Assembly (NCBI GenBank): GCA_945888475.1
Contig: CAMDAB010000030.1
Span: 1-32,498 of the forward strand
Origin: Saprospira grandis DSM 2844
GTDB taxonomy: Bacteria > Bacteroidota > Bacteroidia > Chitinophagales > Saprospiraceae
Direction of reading: 5' to 3'
DNA: 32,498 bases
The notes under the pieces are model-generated. The model did not search any database, was not told the origin of the DNA, and saw nothing but the letters and a program-made list of their open reading frames with translations. Shown here piece by piece: positions 32,004 to 32,498 of this stretch; position 1 is the stretch's first letter; every line of letters begins with the position of its first letter. Position numbers and translations under genes: made by a program.

Positions 32004-32498
32004 ATGAAAATACTCCTTGTCGCTGCCACTCAATTTGAGATTTTACCTCTGCTGCAAAGTTTTGGGGAAAAGTTTAAGTTGAAGGATAACAATATTTATT
32101 TCAATAAAGAACATGAAATAAAAATACTGATAACTGGTGTAGGTCTTACCCATACCGCCTTTGCCATGGGATGGACTTTGTCCACCTATCGACCCAACTT
32201 CTGTATCAATGCAGGGCTTGCTGGTGCTTTCGATAAAAATTTAAAACTAGGCCAGGTGGTGAATGTGGTTGCCCAATGTTTCGGCGATTTAGGGGTCGAA
32301 GAAAAAGACGGCTCATTCACCGATATGTTTGAATTGGGCCTCCTAAAGCAGAATGAAATGCCATTTGTTAACGGCCGACTTTACAATGCTGAGATAAGTG
32401 GCTTTGATTTTTTACCCTCAGTGCGCTCCATATCCGTAAATAAAGTGCATGGCTATCTTGAAAGTATCGATAAAATTGTGGCAAAATATCAGCCCGAT
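32004..32498 (+). CDS. mqnB: Futalosine hydrolase, cut by the window end
   Basis: 165 codons are present without a stop. The sequence opens MKILLVAATQFEILPLL and continues ILITGVGLTHTAFAMGW, FCINAGLAGAFDKNLKLGQVVNV and DLGVEEKDG. This is the purine nucleoside phosphorylase/hydrolase-type fold of futalosine hydrolase, which releases hypoxanthine in the futalosine menaquinone pathway. Released hypoxanthine could be salvaged by the hpt product encoded earlier in the window. The residues I see correspond to the N-terminal two thirds or so of the usual protein. No other menaquinone genes are in the window. Confidence 0.9.
   Translation, partial: MKILLVAATQFEILPLLQSFGEKFKLKDNNIYFNKEHEIKILITGVGLTHTAFAMGWTLSTYRPNFCINAGLAGAFDKNLKLGQVVNVVAQCFGDLGVEEKDGSFTDMFELGLLKQNEMPFVNGRLYNAEISGFDFLPSVRSISVNKVHGYLESIDKIVAKYQPD

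Overview
The window is a low-GC chromosomal stretch of a member of the Bacteroidota. The evidence is two proteins with type IX secretion (T9SS) C-terminal sorting domains, a type III glutamine synthetase, a Bacteroidota-type TrmD (GHYKGVDDRV), the futalosine-pathway gene mqnB, and several promoters of the TTTG-N18-20-TAnnTTTG form used by the Bacteroidota housekeeping sigma factor. The genus cannot be read from the sequence.

Layout. 1-2.1 kb (minus): a small lipoprotein and a T9SS-sorted propeller-like secreted protein. 2.15-4.1 kb (minus): a two-gene unit made of an SMC/ABC-type AAA ATPase and a small protein with a D...ELK motif of PD-(D/E)XK nuclease type. This is a candidate undescribed defence module. 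4.15-4.94 kb (minus): an MntA-HepT toxin-antitoxin pair lying between two terminators that are almost identical over 32 bp. 4.97-7.91 kb (minus): a large secreted lamin-tail/Calx-beta protein built from a duplicated half. 7.91-8.85 kb: no gene, but an island of palindromic repeats, followed by tRNA-Ser(UGA). 9.0-12.3 kb (minus): hpt and a membrane-anchored propeller protein. 12.4-17.1 kb (plus): an HsdR-N-like protein, the type III glutamine synthetase, a cyclase-family hydrolase, a broken secreted-peptide gene, and trmD. 17.1-21.5 kb (minus): thioredoxin-like protein, SDR oxidoreductase, DUF5615/DUF433 toxin-antitoxin pair, pyruvate kinase and hemF. 21.7-27.3 kb (plus): one 1842-residue protein with a sacsin/Hsp90-type ATPase domain. 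27.3-27.9 kb (minus): an outer-membrane-type protein. 28.2 kb to the end (plus): a compact run of radA, trmH-type methyltransferase, VWA protein, flavin reductase-like protein and mqnB, the last cut by the window edge.

Housekeeping genes (hpt, glnN, trmD, pyk, hemF, radA, trmH, mqnB, tRNA-Ser) alternate with accessory conflict-type modules: the ATPase/nuclease-like pair, MntA-HepT, DUF433-DUF5615 and the giant GHKL ATPase. The strongest candidates for something undescribed are the ATPase plus PD-(D/E)XK-like pair and the giant sacsin-like protein with its internal repeat. A third is a family of short palindromes, TCTCGTC-N5-GACGAGA, with a fixed 5-nt loop and a compensatory base-pair change. 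Several intergenic repeats sit directly against start codons. All functions are read from sequence motifs alone.
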